DNA of 64,000 nucleotides, from positions 1 through 64,000 of the forward strand of contig CALUHC010000010.1 in the NCBI GenBank assembly GCA_944320355.1, read 5' to 3'. The notes under the pieces are model-generated. The model had not been told where the DNA came from, ran no database searches, and saw nothing but the letters and a program-made list of their open reading frames with translations. This DNA is from an uncultured Prevotella sp. (lineage in GTDB: Bacteria; Bacteroidota; Bacteroidia; Bacteroidales; Bacteroidaceae). Shown piece by piece: positions 54,792 through 63,938 of the stretch; the first letter of the stretch is position 1, and every line of letters begins with the position of its first letter. Made by a program: the position numbers and the translations under genes.

Positions 54792-56234
54792 ATCTATGCG
54801 TCCCACGGCGGTGAGCGTGGTCGCGCCGGATACAGTGAGGCTCTTTGTGGCAACCGCCGTCGACGGGTCTATCTTCCAAATGGCAGGCGAACCAGACTCC
54901 GTGTTCACCGAGATGTAGGCCGCGCCGCCCTCCATGTAGGGCGTGGTGCCATAGCCCGACACGTCGGTAGGCAGCCCCGTGACCTCCGTCAGCTTCTTGC
55001 TCTCGGCACTGAACACGGCGAGGCGGTTAGCCGTCTTGGTCGAAGAGGTGATGGGCGCGTCGTACATCAGGAACAGGAACTTGTCGTCGCCGATGTACCA
55101 ACTGCGCATAATGCCGTTCTGCGACAGCTCTTCGAGATTGCAGTAATAGTCGTCGAACTCCTCTGTCTCGGTGTCTATGCGCACCACTCCGGCGGGCAGC
55201 GTGGTCTGCTGGCGCACATCACTCATGGTCTTGGCGTAGCTCGGCGAGATGACATAGACGTAACGGCCGTCGTCGGTGGCCCATATCATCTGGTAATACT
55301 GCGAGCGGTTGCGTCCGCAGGCATAGCTTATCTTGCCCGTCTTCAGTATTTTCTTCTCCTTGAGGGTGTTGTCCGTGAATATGGCCACCCAGCAAGAGTC
55401 GGGCCATTGCGTCCACTGCAGCTCGTCTTTCTCATAGCCCGCGCTGCCGCTGCCGCCGCTTTCGGTCTTTATCAGGTCCTCGAAGCCCGGGCGCACCCAC
55501 TTGTATTGCGTGCGGGCATCGTCCGTAAACTGCTGGCATCCGTACTGCGACAGCCCCATCGGAACGGCCACGCTGTAGACCTTGCTGTCCACCTGCTCCA
55601 GTCCGGAGAGCGTTATGTACTCGCCGTTGCCGAGAAAGTTCTCGCAGATATAGCTGCGGTCGGTCACTATCGCGTCAGAGCCGGTGCCTCCGGTGGTGTT
55701 GCTCGTGAAGGTCTCGTCGTCCACATCGAGGTATCCCACCTTTATTACATAAGGCACATATCCCGTCTGCGGGTCGGCCCACGAGGGGTCTCCCTCTCCG
55801 CTCGACGTGGTCATTATCTTGTCATCGTATATCCCGTAGGTGGTGAATCGCGTCACGAAGTACTCGTTGTCGCGCTGCCTTATCTGCCCGGTGGCGGCGT
55901 CGCGCTCGTAAGAGAACGTGGTTCCGGCGTCGCCCTGGTGGTAGTTGAGGGCGTAGAGGTACTTGTTTGAGTGGAACACCCAGTAGGTGGCTCCCTCGTT
56001 GGTGAGGCCTACGGGCGTGATTTCGCCCTCAAGCGACTCTGCCGTGGTGAGCAGGTCGGCCGACGTTCCCGAACCGCTCACGGTCGTTCCGATTACATAC
56101 TTGCCGGTCAGCGGGCCGTCCGCGCCGCTTGCTCCGCCGCCGTTGTTGTCGTCGTCAGAGCACGATGTTGTCAACACTCCGGCGGCGATGAACGCCATCG
56201 CGCCGGTAATCAAAAGGTTCTTTTGCATTTTCAT
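54789..56234 (-). CDS. DUF4374 lipoprotein of an iron-uptake set
   Basis: A predicted surface or periplasmic lipoprotein of 481 residues. The lipobox is at ALTTSC-like GVLTTSC, followed by [15 protein letters not shown]. The rest reads as a beta-propeller ([71 protein letters not shown]), as in DUF4374. The family is found beside TonB receptors and PepSY proteins and may bind the ferric complex; the ligand is unknown. It lies 218 bases after the receptor gene with hairpin repeats between, so these repeats would be inside the transcript. Confidence 0.82.
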   Translation of the reverse strand: MKMQKNLLITGAMAFIAAGVLTTSCSDDDNNGGGASGADGPLTGKYVIGTTVSGSGTSADLLTTAESLEGEITPVGLTNEGATYWVFHSNKYLYALNYHQGDAGTTFSYERDAATGQIRQRDNEYFVTRFTTYGIYDDKIMTTSSGEGDPSWADPQTGYVPYVIKVGYLDVDDETFTSNTTGGTGSDAIVTDRSYICENFLGNGEYITLSGLEQVDSKVYSVAVPMGLSQYGCQQFTDDARTQYKWVRPGFEDLIKTESGGSGSAGYEKDELQWTQWPDSCWVAIFTDNTLKEKKILKTGKISYACGRNRSQYYQMIWATDDGRYVYVISPSYAKTMSDVRQQTTLPAGVVRIDTETEEFDDYYCNLEELSQNGIMRSWYIGDDKFLFLMYDAPITSSTKTANRLAVFSAESKKLTEVTGLPTDVSGYGTTPYMEGGAAYISVNTESGSPAIWKIDPSTAVATKSLTVSGATTLTAVGRID

Positions 56235-56257
56235 ATCTGTTAAGTTGTTTGTTTCAA

Positions 56258-56445
56258 ACAGGAGTTAGCTGGAGTTTGGCGCTTCGCGCCGTAGTTAGCG
56301 GGAGTTAACGGACGATAGCTTTGCTCACGGAGCGGAACATACGTCCGTTAACTTCGGCGACCGACAGGGAGGTAACTTCCGTTAACTCCCCGAGCGGAAC
56401 GCAGTGGAGTGATAACTTCCGCGAACTTCTTAACTCCCGCGAAGC
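56258..56445. repeat. GTTAAC-rich hairpin family, double inverted copy
   Basis: GCGGGAGTTAACGGACGATA and the facing CGTCCGTTAACTTC and CTTCCGTTAACTCCCCGAGC segments form a long imperfect hairpin with GAGCGGAACGCAGTGGAG in one arm. It fills the gap between receptor and DUF4374 genes. Confidence 0.75.
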
Positions 56446-56452
56446 GCCTTCC

Positions 56453-58846
56453 TCATCCCCCGAACGCCACCCTCACCTTGGCGTAGAAGGCGCGACCAGC
56501 CTTCTGCAGGCTGAAGTTGTCGTAGAGATTCTCGTTGGTCAGGTTGCGGCACTCCACCGAAAAGTTGTACCGTCCGCGCCCCATGCTGTAAGAGAGCGAC
56601 AGGTTGTGCGAGAACTGAGTGGGCACCATGTACTCCTCTCTGTTCACCGCGGCAACGCCTTCAGAATGATAACTGAAGCTGTGGGTGTACATATTGTCGT
56701 ACGTAAGGGCCAGCACGTTGTCGCGTCCGCCCAGCCCCGGCCAGCGCAGGGTCACGTCGCTGTCGGCGAAACGGTAGGGAACGTTGGGCATACGCGACTT
56801 GTAGAGCGGGTTCTCCACGGCGTTGCTGCCCACCATCAGCTTCTCGTTGTCCTTCACGTCCATCTGGGTGAAGTTGCCGCCGAGGCTGAGCCAGCGGCCG
56901 AAGGAGTAGCGCACGGAGACACTGCCGCCCGTGGTGCGCACGCGGCCGTAGTTCTCGTAGAACGCGCCCTCGCGGTTGTTGTCCAGCCCGGCGATGGTGC
57001 GCTGGATGTAGTCGCGGGTGTCGCGGTAGATGAGCGAGCCCTCCACGTAGAGCGAGTGGCGGCCCACGGTGCGCGTGTAGCTCAGGTTGAAGTTCACGTT
57101 ATGGCTGTTTTCGGGACGTATCATCACGCTGCCGGTCTCCAAGTCCTCGTCGCCGAACATCTCTTCCGTGGTGGGCAGGCGGTAGGCCTTCTCGTATGAG
57201 AGCTTGGCTTGCAGCCCCGGCAGCACGTAATAAGTGCCCGCCGCGCCGTAGCCCCACGAGGAGAGCGAGCGGCTTTGGCGCACATAGTCGCTCGCGGTGG
57301 AGGTTGTGGCCACGGGGCCGGCCACCCACTGGCGGTAGTACTTGCCGAAGGCGGTGACGTTCCAGCGGTCCGACAGCATGAGCCTGTACGACAGTCCGAG
57401 TATGTTCTTGCGCGTCTGCTTGGCTATCGGGTCGGTGTTCTCGCGGCCGTATAGCAGCGACGTGTTTTCGCGGCGGAAGGCGTTGAACACGTTGTTGAGC
57501 GTTATGGCGTGGCCTTGGGCTGGCGAGTAGCTGGCCGTCAGCGTGGCGTTCCAGTTGTCGTTGTCGGCCCTTGAGTAGAGCAGCGACTGCTCTCCGCCCT
57601 CGCTCTTGCGCTCGCGCTCGCCCCGCCAGTTGTATGTGTAGGCGGCGGTGTCCACGTTTGTTGTCGAGTTGCGGTTGTAGTTGGCCGTGGCCACGAGGCT
57701 AAAGCCCTTCAGTATGAGGTTGCGCTTGCTGTATTCGAGCGACGGCATGAGCGAGTGCCCGTATCGGTGCTTCTCTCCGTAGACCGTTTTCTGGCGCACG
57801 CCCGTCTGTATGTCCTTGTACTCATGAGCGTAGCCGAAGCCCAGCATGAGCCTGTCGGCCCAGGGGCGGCCCGTGAAGCCCACCTTGGCCACCACCGCCT
57901 CGTTGTGGTAAGTGTCGTTGAAGCGGCGCACGCGCTCCAGCTTCTTGGTGTTGATGCTGTGGGTGGTGAAGTCGTATATGGGCGCATCTACCTCATAGTC
58001 GTTGTCGGAATAATTCTGGAATGCGGTCACCTCGTAGGTCAGCCCGTTGCGGAACGTCTGGCCGAAGCTGATGTTGCTCCTGTGGGTGTTGAACGAGCCG
58101 TAGGAGTAAGAGGCGTCGGCAAACCAGCGGCGCGGCCGCTTGTCGGTCACCACGTTGATGACTCCGCCTATCGCGTCGGTGCCCAGGCCCACGGGCACCA
58201 CGCCCTTGTAAACCTCTATGCGGTCGGCGAAGGCCACCGGAATGTTGCCCAGCCCGAAGGCAGAGCCCACGCCCTCTTGCGGCACACCGTCTATGAACAC
58301 CTTCACGTGCTTGCCGCTGAAGCCGTCTATCATCACGTTCATGTCGGAGCCTACGCCGCCGCTCTCGCGCAGTTTCAGTCCCGGCGCCTTGGCCAGTGCC
58401 TCGCCCAGCGTCTTGGTGGAGTTGCGCATGGAGCGCGCATCCACGGCCACGGCGTTGTAAGACGAGTTCTTCACGCGGTCAACGCCGCTCGACACCACGC
58501 TCACCTCGCCGAGGCTGATGGCCGAGGGGCGCAGCTTCAGGTTCAGCCTCAGCCGCTCGCCGCGCCTCAGCTCCACCTTGCGCTCGGCCTTCTCGTAGCC
58601 CAAGGCCGAGGCCACGAGCGTGTATGTGCCTGCGGGGGCGTTGATGTGGTATATGCCCTCGGCGTTGGTGGCGCTGCCATATTGCGTACCTTTCAGAATG
58701 ATGGTAGCATGCACTGTGCCGCTGCCGTCGTCGGCCAGCACGCGGCCCGACACAGACACGCCGCCACGGTGCTGCGCGCGGGCAGCCATAGTGGCAAACA
58801 TCAGAATCGCTATCAGGGTTATCCCGAACTTATTTATACTTGTCAT
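56453..58846 (-). CDS. TonB-dependent receptor, probably for a ferric complex
   Basis: An outer-membrane channel of 797 residues. A signal peptide is followed by a carboxypeptidase-regulatory-like domain (~30-110; SVSGRVLADDGSGTVHATII, YHINAPAGTYTLVASALGYE). The plug (~115-235; TLGEALAKAPGLKLRESGGV, VKVFIDGVPQEG, RIEVYKGVVPVGLG) and a barrel ending AFYAKVRVAFGG follow. It is first in a set with DUF4374 and PepSY genes, an arrangement typical of siderophore or haem uptake. No SusD-like partner is present, which argues against glycan import. Confidence 0.85.
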   Translation of the reverse strand: MTSINKFGITLIAILMFATMAARAQHRGGVSVSGRVLADDGSGTVHATIILKGTQYGSATNAEGIYHINAPAGTYTLVASALGYEKAERKVELRRGERLRLNLKLRPSAISLGEVSVVSSGVDRVKNSSYNAVAVDARSMRNSTKTLGEALAKAPGLKLRESGGVGSDMNVMIDGFSGKHVKVFIDGVPQEGVGSAFGLGNIPVAFADRIEVYKGVVPVGLGTDAIGGVINVVTDKRPRRWFADASYSYGSFNTHRSNISFGQTFRNGLTYEVTAFQNYSDNDYEVDAPIYDFTTHSINTKKLERVRRFNDTYHNEAVVAKVGFTGRPWADRLMLGFGYAHEYKDIQTGVRQKTVYGEKHRYGHSLMPSLEYSKRNLILKGFSLVATANYNRNSTTNVDTAAYTYNWRGERERKSEGGEQSLLYSRADNDNWNATLTASYSPAQGHAITLNNVFNAFRRENTSLLYGRENTDPIAKQTRKNILGLSYRLMLSDRWNVTAFGKYYRQWVAGPVATTSTASDYVRQSRSLSSWGYGAAGTYYVLPGLQAKLSYEKAYRLPTTEEMFGDEDLETGSVMIRPENSHNVNFNLSYTRTVGRHSLYVEGSLIYRDTRDYIQRTIAGLDNNREGAFYENYGRVRTTGGSVSVRYSFGRWLSLGGNFTQMDVKDNEKLMVGSNAVENPLYKSRMPNVPYRFADSDVTLRWPGLGGRDNVLALTYDNMYTHSFSYHSEGVAAVNREEYMVPTQFSHNLSLSYSMGRGRYNFSVECRNLTNENLYDNFSLQKAGRAFYAKVRVAFGG

Positions 58847-58880
58847 AATGTCACTTTTATATGCTTTATTTTGTCAGGTG

Positions 58881-58912
58881 CAAAGGTAGTACGATATATT
58901 TTGTTGCACAAT
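58881..58912 (-). promoter_or_regulatory. Promoter of the iron-uptake set
   Basis: Minus-strand TACCTTTG (58881-58888) with ATTG 20 bases upstream (58909-58912), 34 bases before the receptor start. No Fur box was recognised. Confidence 0.55.
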
Positions 58913-59034
58913 AGCAATATTTTGCGATTTTTCCGCTCACGGTGGCCAAACATTTCACATTGCCAATACCATTTTTTTATGATTGTGCGACAGCCATGCC
59001 ACAAATCGCCGGAGATCATGTGGAGCTACGGAAT

Positions 59035-59420
59035 TTAACACTTCGTGGAACATCGAAATAGAAACGTGAAACATTCTCGCGCCGCCTTTCGGGACAGAAA
59101 AAGCCACCCCGCATTGCGATATGTGCCGTCTTGCGCTGCAAAACGGCGCGTTTCGCAGCGCAGAACAGGCCATTCCGCAAACCGAAACGGCACCTTTCGC
59201 AGGCCGTTTTCGGCCGGAAAGCACTGTTTTCGGCCCGTTTCAGGCAGATATTTTGGCGTTCACCGCTGCACACTCCTCGCAGCTCTGTCATTAACCCCGT
59301 GTCTACCAACGAATTACCATTGCACACCCGTTTTCGCGTTATTTGCCGGCCAAAGATGCCTTTCGCCGAGAAACGCGATTCTCGGAGGGCTTCGCACCGT
59401 GAAAATTAACATAATTAACG
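59035..59420 (+). repeat. 22-bp-unit repeat element, subfamily B, copy 2
   Basis: About 385 bp, homologous along its length to 63337-63715. It opens with CATCGAAATAGAAACG, carries the five-unit 110-bp core at 59101-59210 and ends with ATTGCACACCCGTTTTCGCG and ACGCGATTCTCGGAGGG. It lies between the divergent receptor and tryptophanase genes. Confidence 0.85.
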
Positions 59421-59576
59421 GTCGTTCACCACTCCAAACAAGCCTGCGGCCAACCCACGCCCGCACCTCAGCCCGCCACAGGCCAGACAGCGCGACAAAG
59501 GCAAAAGCGCCGCATGGAATACGCCCGTTCATAATAATTAACACCGGGAAGTGCACCCGGTTACGTATCTTTTTCG

Positions 59577-59584
59577 TATATTTG
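59577..59584 (+). promoter_or_regulatory. -7 box of tnaA
   Basis: TATATTTG matches TAnnTTTG, 87 bases before the start. No clear -33 box. The leader shows no obvious TnaC-like peptide. Confidence 0.45.
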
Positions 59585-59671
59585 TGCCGGAATAACCGCG
59601 CAGACGGCTTCCCGCCACGGCAGACTGCCGCACGGCGCTAACCTAAAAACATACCAAAGAGACTAAAAACT

Positions 59672-61048
59672 ATGGAACTACCATTCGCAGAATCGTGGAA
59701 AATCAAGATGGTGGAGCCTATCCGCAAAAGCACGCGCACGGAGCGCGAGCAGTGGATTAAGGAGGCTCACTACAACGTGTTTCAGCTCAAGGCAAACCAA
59801 GTGTACATCGACCTGCTCACCGACTCGGGCACGGGCGCAATGAGCGACCGCCAGTGGGCCGGCATAATGACGGGCGACGAGAGCTACGCCGGAGCGGATT
59901 CGTTCTTCCGCCTGAAGGAAACGATAACCCGCCTGACGGGTTTTGAGTACGTGATACCCACGCACCAGGGCCGCGCAGCCGAGAACGTGCTCTTCTCTTA
60001 CCTCGTCCACGAGGGTGACATCGTGCCCGGCAACTCGCATTTCGACACCACCAAGGGGCACATAGAGGGCCGCAAGGCCATCGCTCTCGACTGCACCATC
60101 GACGAGGCAAGGCAGACCCAGCTCGAAGTGCCCTTCAAGGGCAACGTGGACCCGGCCAAACTGGAGCGCGCCCTGGCCGAGAACGCCGACCGCATACCCT
60201 TCATCATCGTCACCATAACCAACAACACGGCCGGCGGCCAGCCCGTATCGATGGAGAACCTCAGGGCGGTGCGCGCCGTGGCCGACAAGTACAAGAAGCC
60301 CGTTCTCTTCGATTCGGCACGCTTCGCCGAGAACGCTTACTTCATAAAGACGCGCGAGGCAGGATACGCCGACAAGACAATCAAGGAGATAACCCGCGAG
60401 ATGTTCGCCCTGGCCGACGGCATGACGATGAGCGCAAAGAAGGACGGCGTGGTGAACATGGGCGGATTCATTGCCACCAACCGGCAGGACTGGTATGAGG
60501 GCGCAAAGGGATTCTGCGTGCAGTATGAGGGATACCTCACCTACGGAGGCATGAACGGGCGCGACATGAACGCCCTGGCCATAGGACTGGACGAGAACAC
60601 CGAGTTTGACAACCTTGAGACACGGATACACCAAGTGAAGCACCTGGCCGACAAGCTCGACGAGTACGGCATCCCGTACCAGCGCCCGGCTGGCGGACAC
60701 GCCATTTTCGTGGACGCACCTAAAGTGCTCACCCATGTGCCCAAGGAAGAGTTCCCAGCCCAGACTCTCACCGTGGAGCTGTACCTTGAGGCCGGCATCC
60801 GCGGTTGCGAGATAGGCTACCTGCTGGCCGACCGCGACCCAGTGACGCGCGAGAACCGCTTCGACGGCCTCGACCTGCTGCGCCTTGCCATTCCGCGCCG
60901 CGTATATACAGACAACCACATGGACGTGGTGGCCGCCGCACTCAAGAACGTCTATGACCGCCGCGAGCAGATAACGCGCGGCGTGCGCATAGCATGGGAA
61001 GCCCCGCTGATGCGCCACTTCACCGTACAGCTGGAGAGACTGCAATGA
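59672..61048 (+). CDS. tnaA: Tryptophanase
   Basis: PLP-dependent beta-eliminating lyase that splits tryptophan to indole, pyruvate and ammonia; 458 residues. The PLP lysine is Lys257 in MSAKKDGVVNMGG. Other landmarks are YIDLLTDSGTGAMSD, IPTHQGRAAENV and YLTYGGMNGRDM. Tyrosine phenol-lyase is the close alternative. The residue that is Thr124 in that enzyme is Asp125 here (HFDTTKGH), and the substrate-site Arg of the phenol-lyase (SMERG) is replaced by GCEIG; both favour tryptophanase. It is a single gene with its own promoter and no adjacent tryptophan permease. Confidence 0.93.
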   Translation: MELPFAESWKIKMVEPIRKSTRTEREQWIKEAHYNVFQLKANQVYIDLLTDSGTGAMSDRQWAGIMTGDESYAGADSFFRLKETITRLTGFEYVIPTHQGRAAENVLFSYLVHEGDIVPGNSHFDTTKGHIEGRKAIALDCTIDEARQTQLEVPFKGNVDPAKLERALAENADRIPFIIVTITNNTAGGQPVSMENLRAVRAVADKYKKPVLFDSARFAENAYFIKTREAGYADKTIKEITREMFALADGMTMSAKKDGVVNMGGFIATNRQDWYEGAKGFCVQYEGYLTYGGMNGRDMNALAIGLDENTEFDNLETRIHQVKHLADKLDEYGIPYQRPAGGHAIFVDAPKVLTHVPKEEFPAQTLTVELYLEAGIRGCEIGYLLADRDPVTRENRFDGLDLLRLAIPRRVYTDNHMDVVAAALKNVYDRREQITRGVRIAWEAPLMRHFTVQLERLQ

Positions 61049-61395
61049 TATATGACTGAGCAGGGAAAGAGAAGCGGCGCGCTACGTTCCACAGCCGGGG
61101 CGGTGGCATATAGTGCCACGCAGCGTCTGTGATGCCGGGGCGGTGCGCCGAGACTCCCTGAATCGTTACCGAAGCCTGTCGGCGGAGGCTCTGCGCCATG
61201 ACGCAGCCCACTGTCGGCAGGCTTCGCCGTGCCGTGGCGCGGATGCGTCGGCCGGCTTTGGCCACACCGGCACAAGGCGTCACGGTGGCAAAAGCCGCGT
61301 TTCCGCATGGCGGAGCACGCATAAAAGCACAGCCCATGAGACAGGCATCGTGTAAAAACATGGGCGCAACAACCCTTGTTTTCGTGAAAAATGTG
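61049..61395. other. Gap between tnaA and the second Rpn-type gene
   Basis: No convincing gene in these ~350 bases. A small hairpin (GTGGCA, TATAG, TGCCAC at 61103-61119) about 55 bases past the tnaA stop could help end transcription, but no T-run follows. The rest is GC-rich sequence of unknown role. Confidence 0.4.
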
Positions 61396-61403
61396 TAAGT
61401 TTG
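61396..61403 (+). promoter_or_regulatory. -7 box of the second Rpn-type gene
   Basis: TAAGTTTG matches TAnnTTTG, 35 bases before the start at 61439. A CTTG lies 17 bases upstream as a weak -33. Confidence 0.5.
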
Positions 61404-61438
61404 CAGTTGGATATCATAATGCAGAAAGGCAAGAACCG

Positions 61439-62329
61439 ATGAGATACCTTGACCCGAAGGCCGACCTGACCTTCAAGAAAGTGTTCGGCGAGCACCCCGA
61501 CTTGGTGATGAGTTTCCTCAACGCCCTGCTGCCGTTCGATGCCCCCGGGGATGAGATAACCGACGTTGAGTACCTCCCCTCCGAGCTTGTGCCGGACAAC
61601 CCGCTGCGCAAGAACAGCATAGTCGACGTGCGTTGCCGCGACGGCCACGGTCGGCAGTTCATCGTAGAGATGCAGATGGTGTGGTCGCCGGAGTTCAAGC
61701 AGCGCGTGCTATTCAACGCCTCGAAGGCATACGTGCGCCAGCTCGGCGGCGGCGAGGACTACTCGCTGCTTCAGCCGGTCTACTCTCTCAACCTCGTCAA
61801 CGACATATTCGAGCCAGAACTCGGCGGAGAGTACTACCATTACTACCGTATGGTGCACATGGAGCACACCGGCCGGGTGATAGACGGGCTGCACCTCGTG
61901 TTCGTGGAGCTGCCAAAGTTCAGCCCGCAGTCATACGCCGACAAGCGCATGACGATACTGTGGCTGCGCTACCTCACGGAGATTGGCGACAAGACGCAGA
62001 CCGTTTCGCCGGACCTCATGGCCGAGCCTGCCATCCGCAAGGCCGTGGGCCAGCTTGAGGAGTCGGCCTTCACGGACGCACAGCTGCAAGGATACGAGAA
62101 GTTCTGGGACATGATCAGCGTGGAGAAGACGCTCGTGGGCAGCGCCGAACGACGCGGCCGGGCGGCAGGATTGGCCGAGGGACGCGAGGCGGGACTGGCC
62201 GAAGGCCGCGCGGCAGGTCGCCGCGAAGGCCTGCTGGCCACGGCGCGCAAGCTGAAGCGAATGGGCATGGACGCAGCTGATATAGCCGAGGCCACAGGGC
62301 TTGGAGCGGCCGAGATAGAAAAACTGTGA
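61439..62329 (+). CDS. Rpn-family (PDDEXK_2) putative nuclease/transposase-like protein
   Basis: Second Rpn-type gene, 296 residues. The N-terminus MRYLDPKADLTFKKVFGEHP is the family hallmark, and IVDVRCRDGHGRQFIVEMQM carries the catalytic-type Asp and E-x-Q. The C-terminal part has Gly/Glu/Arg repeats (GLAEGREAGLAEGRAAGRRE) and a final helix-turn-helix-like end (ADIAEATGLGAAEIEKL), the same plan as the gene at 10729 though the cores differ. Met at 61439 is chosen over an open frame from 61391, which overlaps the -7 box. It is followed after 29 bases by the GSCFA gene on the same strand, so the two may be co-transcribed. Confidence 0.82.
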   Translation: MRYLDPKADLTFKKVFGEHPDLVMSFLNALLPFDAPGDEITDVEYLPSELVPDNPLRKNSIVDVRCRDGHGRQFIVEMQMVWSPEFKQRVLFNASKAYVRQLGGGEDYSLLQPVYSLNLVNDIFEPELGGEYYHYYRMVHMEHTGRVIDGLHLVFVELPKFSPQSYADKRMTILWLRYLTEIGDKTQTVSPDLMAEPAIRKAVGQLEESAFTDAQLQGYEKFWDMISVEKTLVGSAERRGRAAGLAEGREAGLAEGRAAGRREGLLATARKLKRMGMDAADIAEATGLGAAEIEKL

Positions 62330-62358
62330 TGCTGTTGACAAGATAAAACGGACAGTAT

Positions 62359-63159
62359 ATGGAATTCAGAACCATAGTCGATGTGCCGCGGCCGGGCTTC
62401 CTTATAGAGCCGCAGGAGCGGATTCTATTTGTAGGCTCGTGTTTTGCCGACAGCATAGGGCGGCGGTTTGCGGAGGAAAAGTTTCGCGCCACGGTCAACC
62501 CCTACGGCGTTATGTACAATCCCGCGAGCATTCTGCACACCGTGGAGCGCACCGACTGCGCGCCGCGGGTGGCCTTCTTCACCCTCGGCACGAATCATGT
62601 TTACATACTCAACGAGACGGGCGAGATTGTCGACAATTGCCGCAAGCGCCCCCAGAGGCTCTTCACCGAGCGCGAGCTGTCGGTCGATGAGTGCATAGGA
62701 TACCTGCGGCAGGCCGTCGATGTGCTGGCCCGGCGCAACCCGGAGGTGGATGTCGTGCTCACCGTAAGCCCCATACGCTACGCCAAGTACGGCTATCATG
62801 GCAGCCAGTTGTCAAAGGCCGTGCTGCTAATGGCTGCCGACTGGATGGCGCGGATGTACCGGCGTTGCACATATTTCCCGGCATACGAAATTGTGCTCGA
62901 CGAGCTTCGCGACTACCGTTTCTATTCGCCCGATATGCTGCACCCCTCGCAGCAGGCCGTCGATTACATCTGGGAACGCCTCTCGGAGGTCTATTTCAGT
63001 CCCGAGGCGAAGCGTTTCGTCGAAGAGTGGCGGCCCGTGAAAGAGGCTCTCGGCCACCGTCCGTTCAATCCGGACAGCGAGGAGTACAAGGCTTTCATGC
63101 GCAAGACGCAGGAGCGGATTGCGGCGTTGAAGGAGCGTTATCCCGATTTGGAAGTGTGA
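62359..63159 (+). CDS. GSCFA-domain protein
   Basis: A predicted SGNH-hydrolase-like protein of 266 residues. The family motif appears as LFVGSCFADSIGRRFAEEKF near the N-terminus, followed by VNPYGVMYNPASI, VVLTVSPIRYAKYG and the late DMLHPSQQAVDYIWERL with an Asp and His that may form the active site. Family members have no well-defined substrate, although acyl-ester or polysaccharide targets are plausible. No signal peptide is present. The gene is 29 bases after the Rpn-type gene and upstream of a murF-like gene on the same strand. Confidence 0.85.
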   Translation: MEFRTIVDVPRPGFLIEPQERILFVGSCFADSIGRRFAEEKFRATVNPYGVMYNPASILHTVERTDCAPRVAFFTLGTNHVYILNETGEIVDNCRKRPQRLFTERELSVDECIGYLRQAVDVLARRNPEVDVVLTVSPIRYAKYGYHGSQLSKAVLLMAADWMARMYRRCTYFPAYEIVLDELRDYRFYSPDMLHPSQQAVDYIWERLSEVYFSPEAKRFVEEWRPVKEALGHRPFNPDSEEYKAFMRKTQERIAALKERYPDLEV

Positions 63160-63206
63160 TTGTCGCTTGATTTGACAGGCAAGGGAGGCATTAAAAGATT
63201 TTGGAT

Positions 63207-63335
63207 ATGGCAAAGAAATACAAGAGCAAGGGCTTCGGCGGCGTGGCTTTCTGCACGGCCATATACCCCAAAGGCTCTTTGCGACTTGCCGGGAAGCGAG
63301 TTTCAATAGGCTTTTTTTATGTTTTCGCGCCTTAG
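63207..63335 (+). CDS. Possible small ORF, 42 residues
   Basis: An ATG-started frame encodes MAKKYKSKGFGGVAFCTAIY and a further 22 residues. It begins basic and ends hydrophobic, and its stop lies 2 bases before the subfamily B repeat. There is no family I recognise and no clear promoter, so it may be a chance frame or a remnant. Confidence 0.2.
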   Translation: MAKKYKSKGFGGVAFCTAIYPKGSLRLAGKRVSIGFFYVFAP

Positions 63336-63336
63336 T

Positions 63337-63715
63337 ATTTAACATTTCGCTTTCCATCGAAATAGAAAACGAAACGCCGTAAAATGCGGATTGTTTTGCG
63401 ATAAATGCCGTCTGTTTTTCCGATATGTGCCGTTTGGCATTGCGAAACGCCCCATATCGCAACGCGAAACGATCCGTTTTGCAAGCCGAAACGGCGCTTT
63501 TCGCACGCCGATTTCTGCCAAAAAGTGCCGTTTTAGGTGGTTTTTCGGCCGATATTTCGGCGTTTTTCGTTGCACATTTCTCCCCGTTCTCCCATAACTC
63601 CCATGACTCCCAGCCCTTTACGATTGCACACCCATTTTCGCATTATTTGCGGCCAGAGATGTTTTTTCCGCAAATACGCGATTCTCAGAGGCCTCTGTAT
63701 GCCGATAATTAAGGA
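63337..63715 (+). repeat. 22-bp-unit repeat element, subfamily B, copy 3
   Basis: About 380 bp, homologous to 59035-59420. It opens with CATCGAAATAGAAAACG, has the core of five 22-bp units at 63405-63514 and ends with ATTGCACACCCATTTTCGC and ACGCGATTCTCAGAGGC. A weaker sixth unit may precede the core. Confidence 0.85.
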
Positions 63716-63867
63716 TTGAAAGACTTGTTAACGCGCGGTGGATGCCACTGCCGCCGCCCACCTGCCGTATGTAGGTGCCGCCAGTGATGACGGTCACGGC
63801 GTGCCGCGCGTTTGCCTGCTTCGCCTCATGCAGTTATAAATTAAGGCGCAAAAAACGGGCTTATTCC

Positions 63868-63898
63868 TTTGCCTTTCGGCTGATTTGCACTAATTTTG
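63868..63898 (+). promoter_or_regulatory. Promoter of the murF-like gene
   Basis: TTTG (63868-63871), 19 bases, TAATTTTG (63891-63898): exact Bacteroidetes-type promoter, 40 bases before the start. Confidence 0.7.
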
Positions 63899-63938
63899 CA
63901 TTGTGAACGATGCGCCACGGCGCACAAACAAGATAACG

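Noticed and set aside
56453-58846. SusC-like glycan importer
   Set aside because: There is no SusD partner, and the DUF4374 and PepSY neighbours point to iron-complex uptake.
59672-61048. Tyrosine phenol-lyase instead of tryptophanase
   Set aside because: Asp125 and GCEIG at the substrate-determining positions match tryptophanase rather than the phenol-lyase Thr and Arg.
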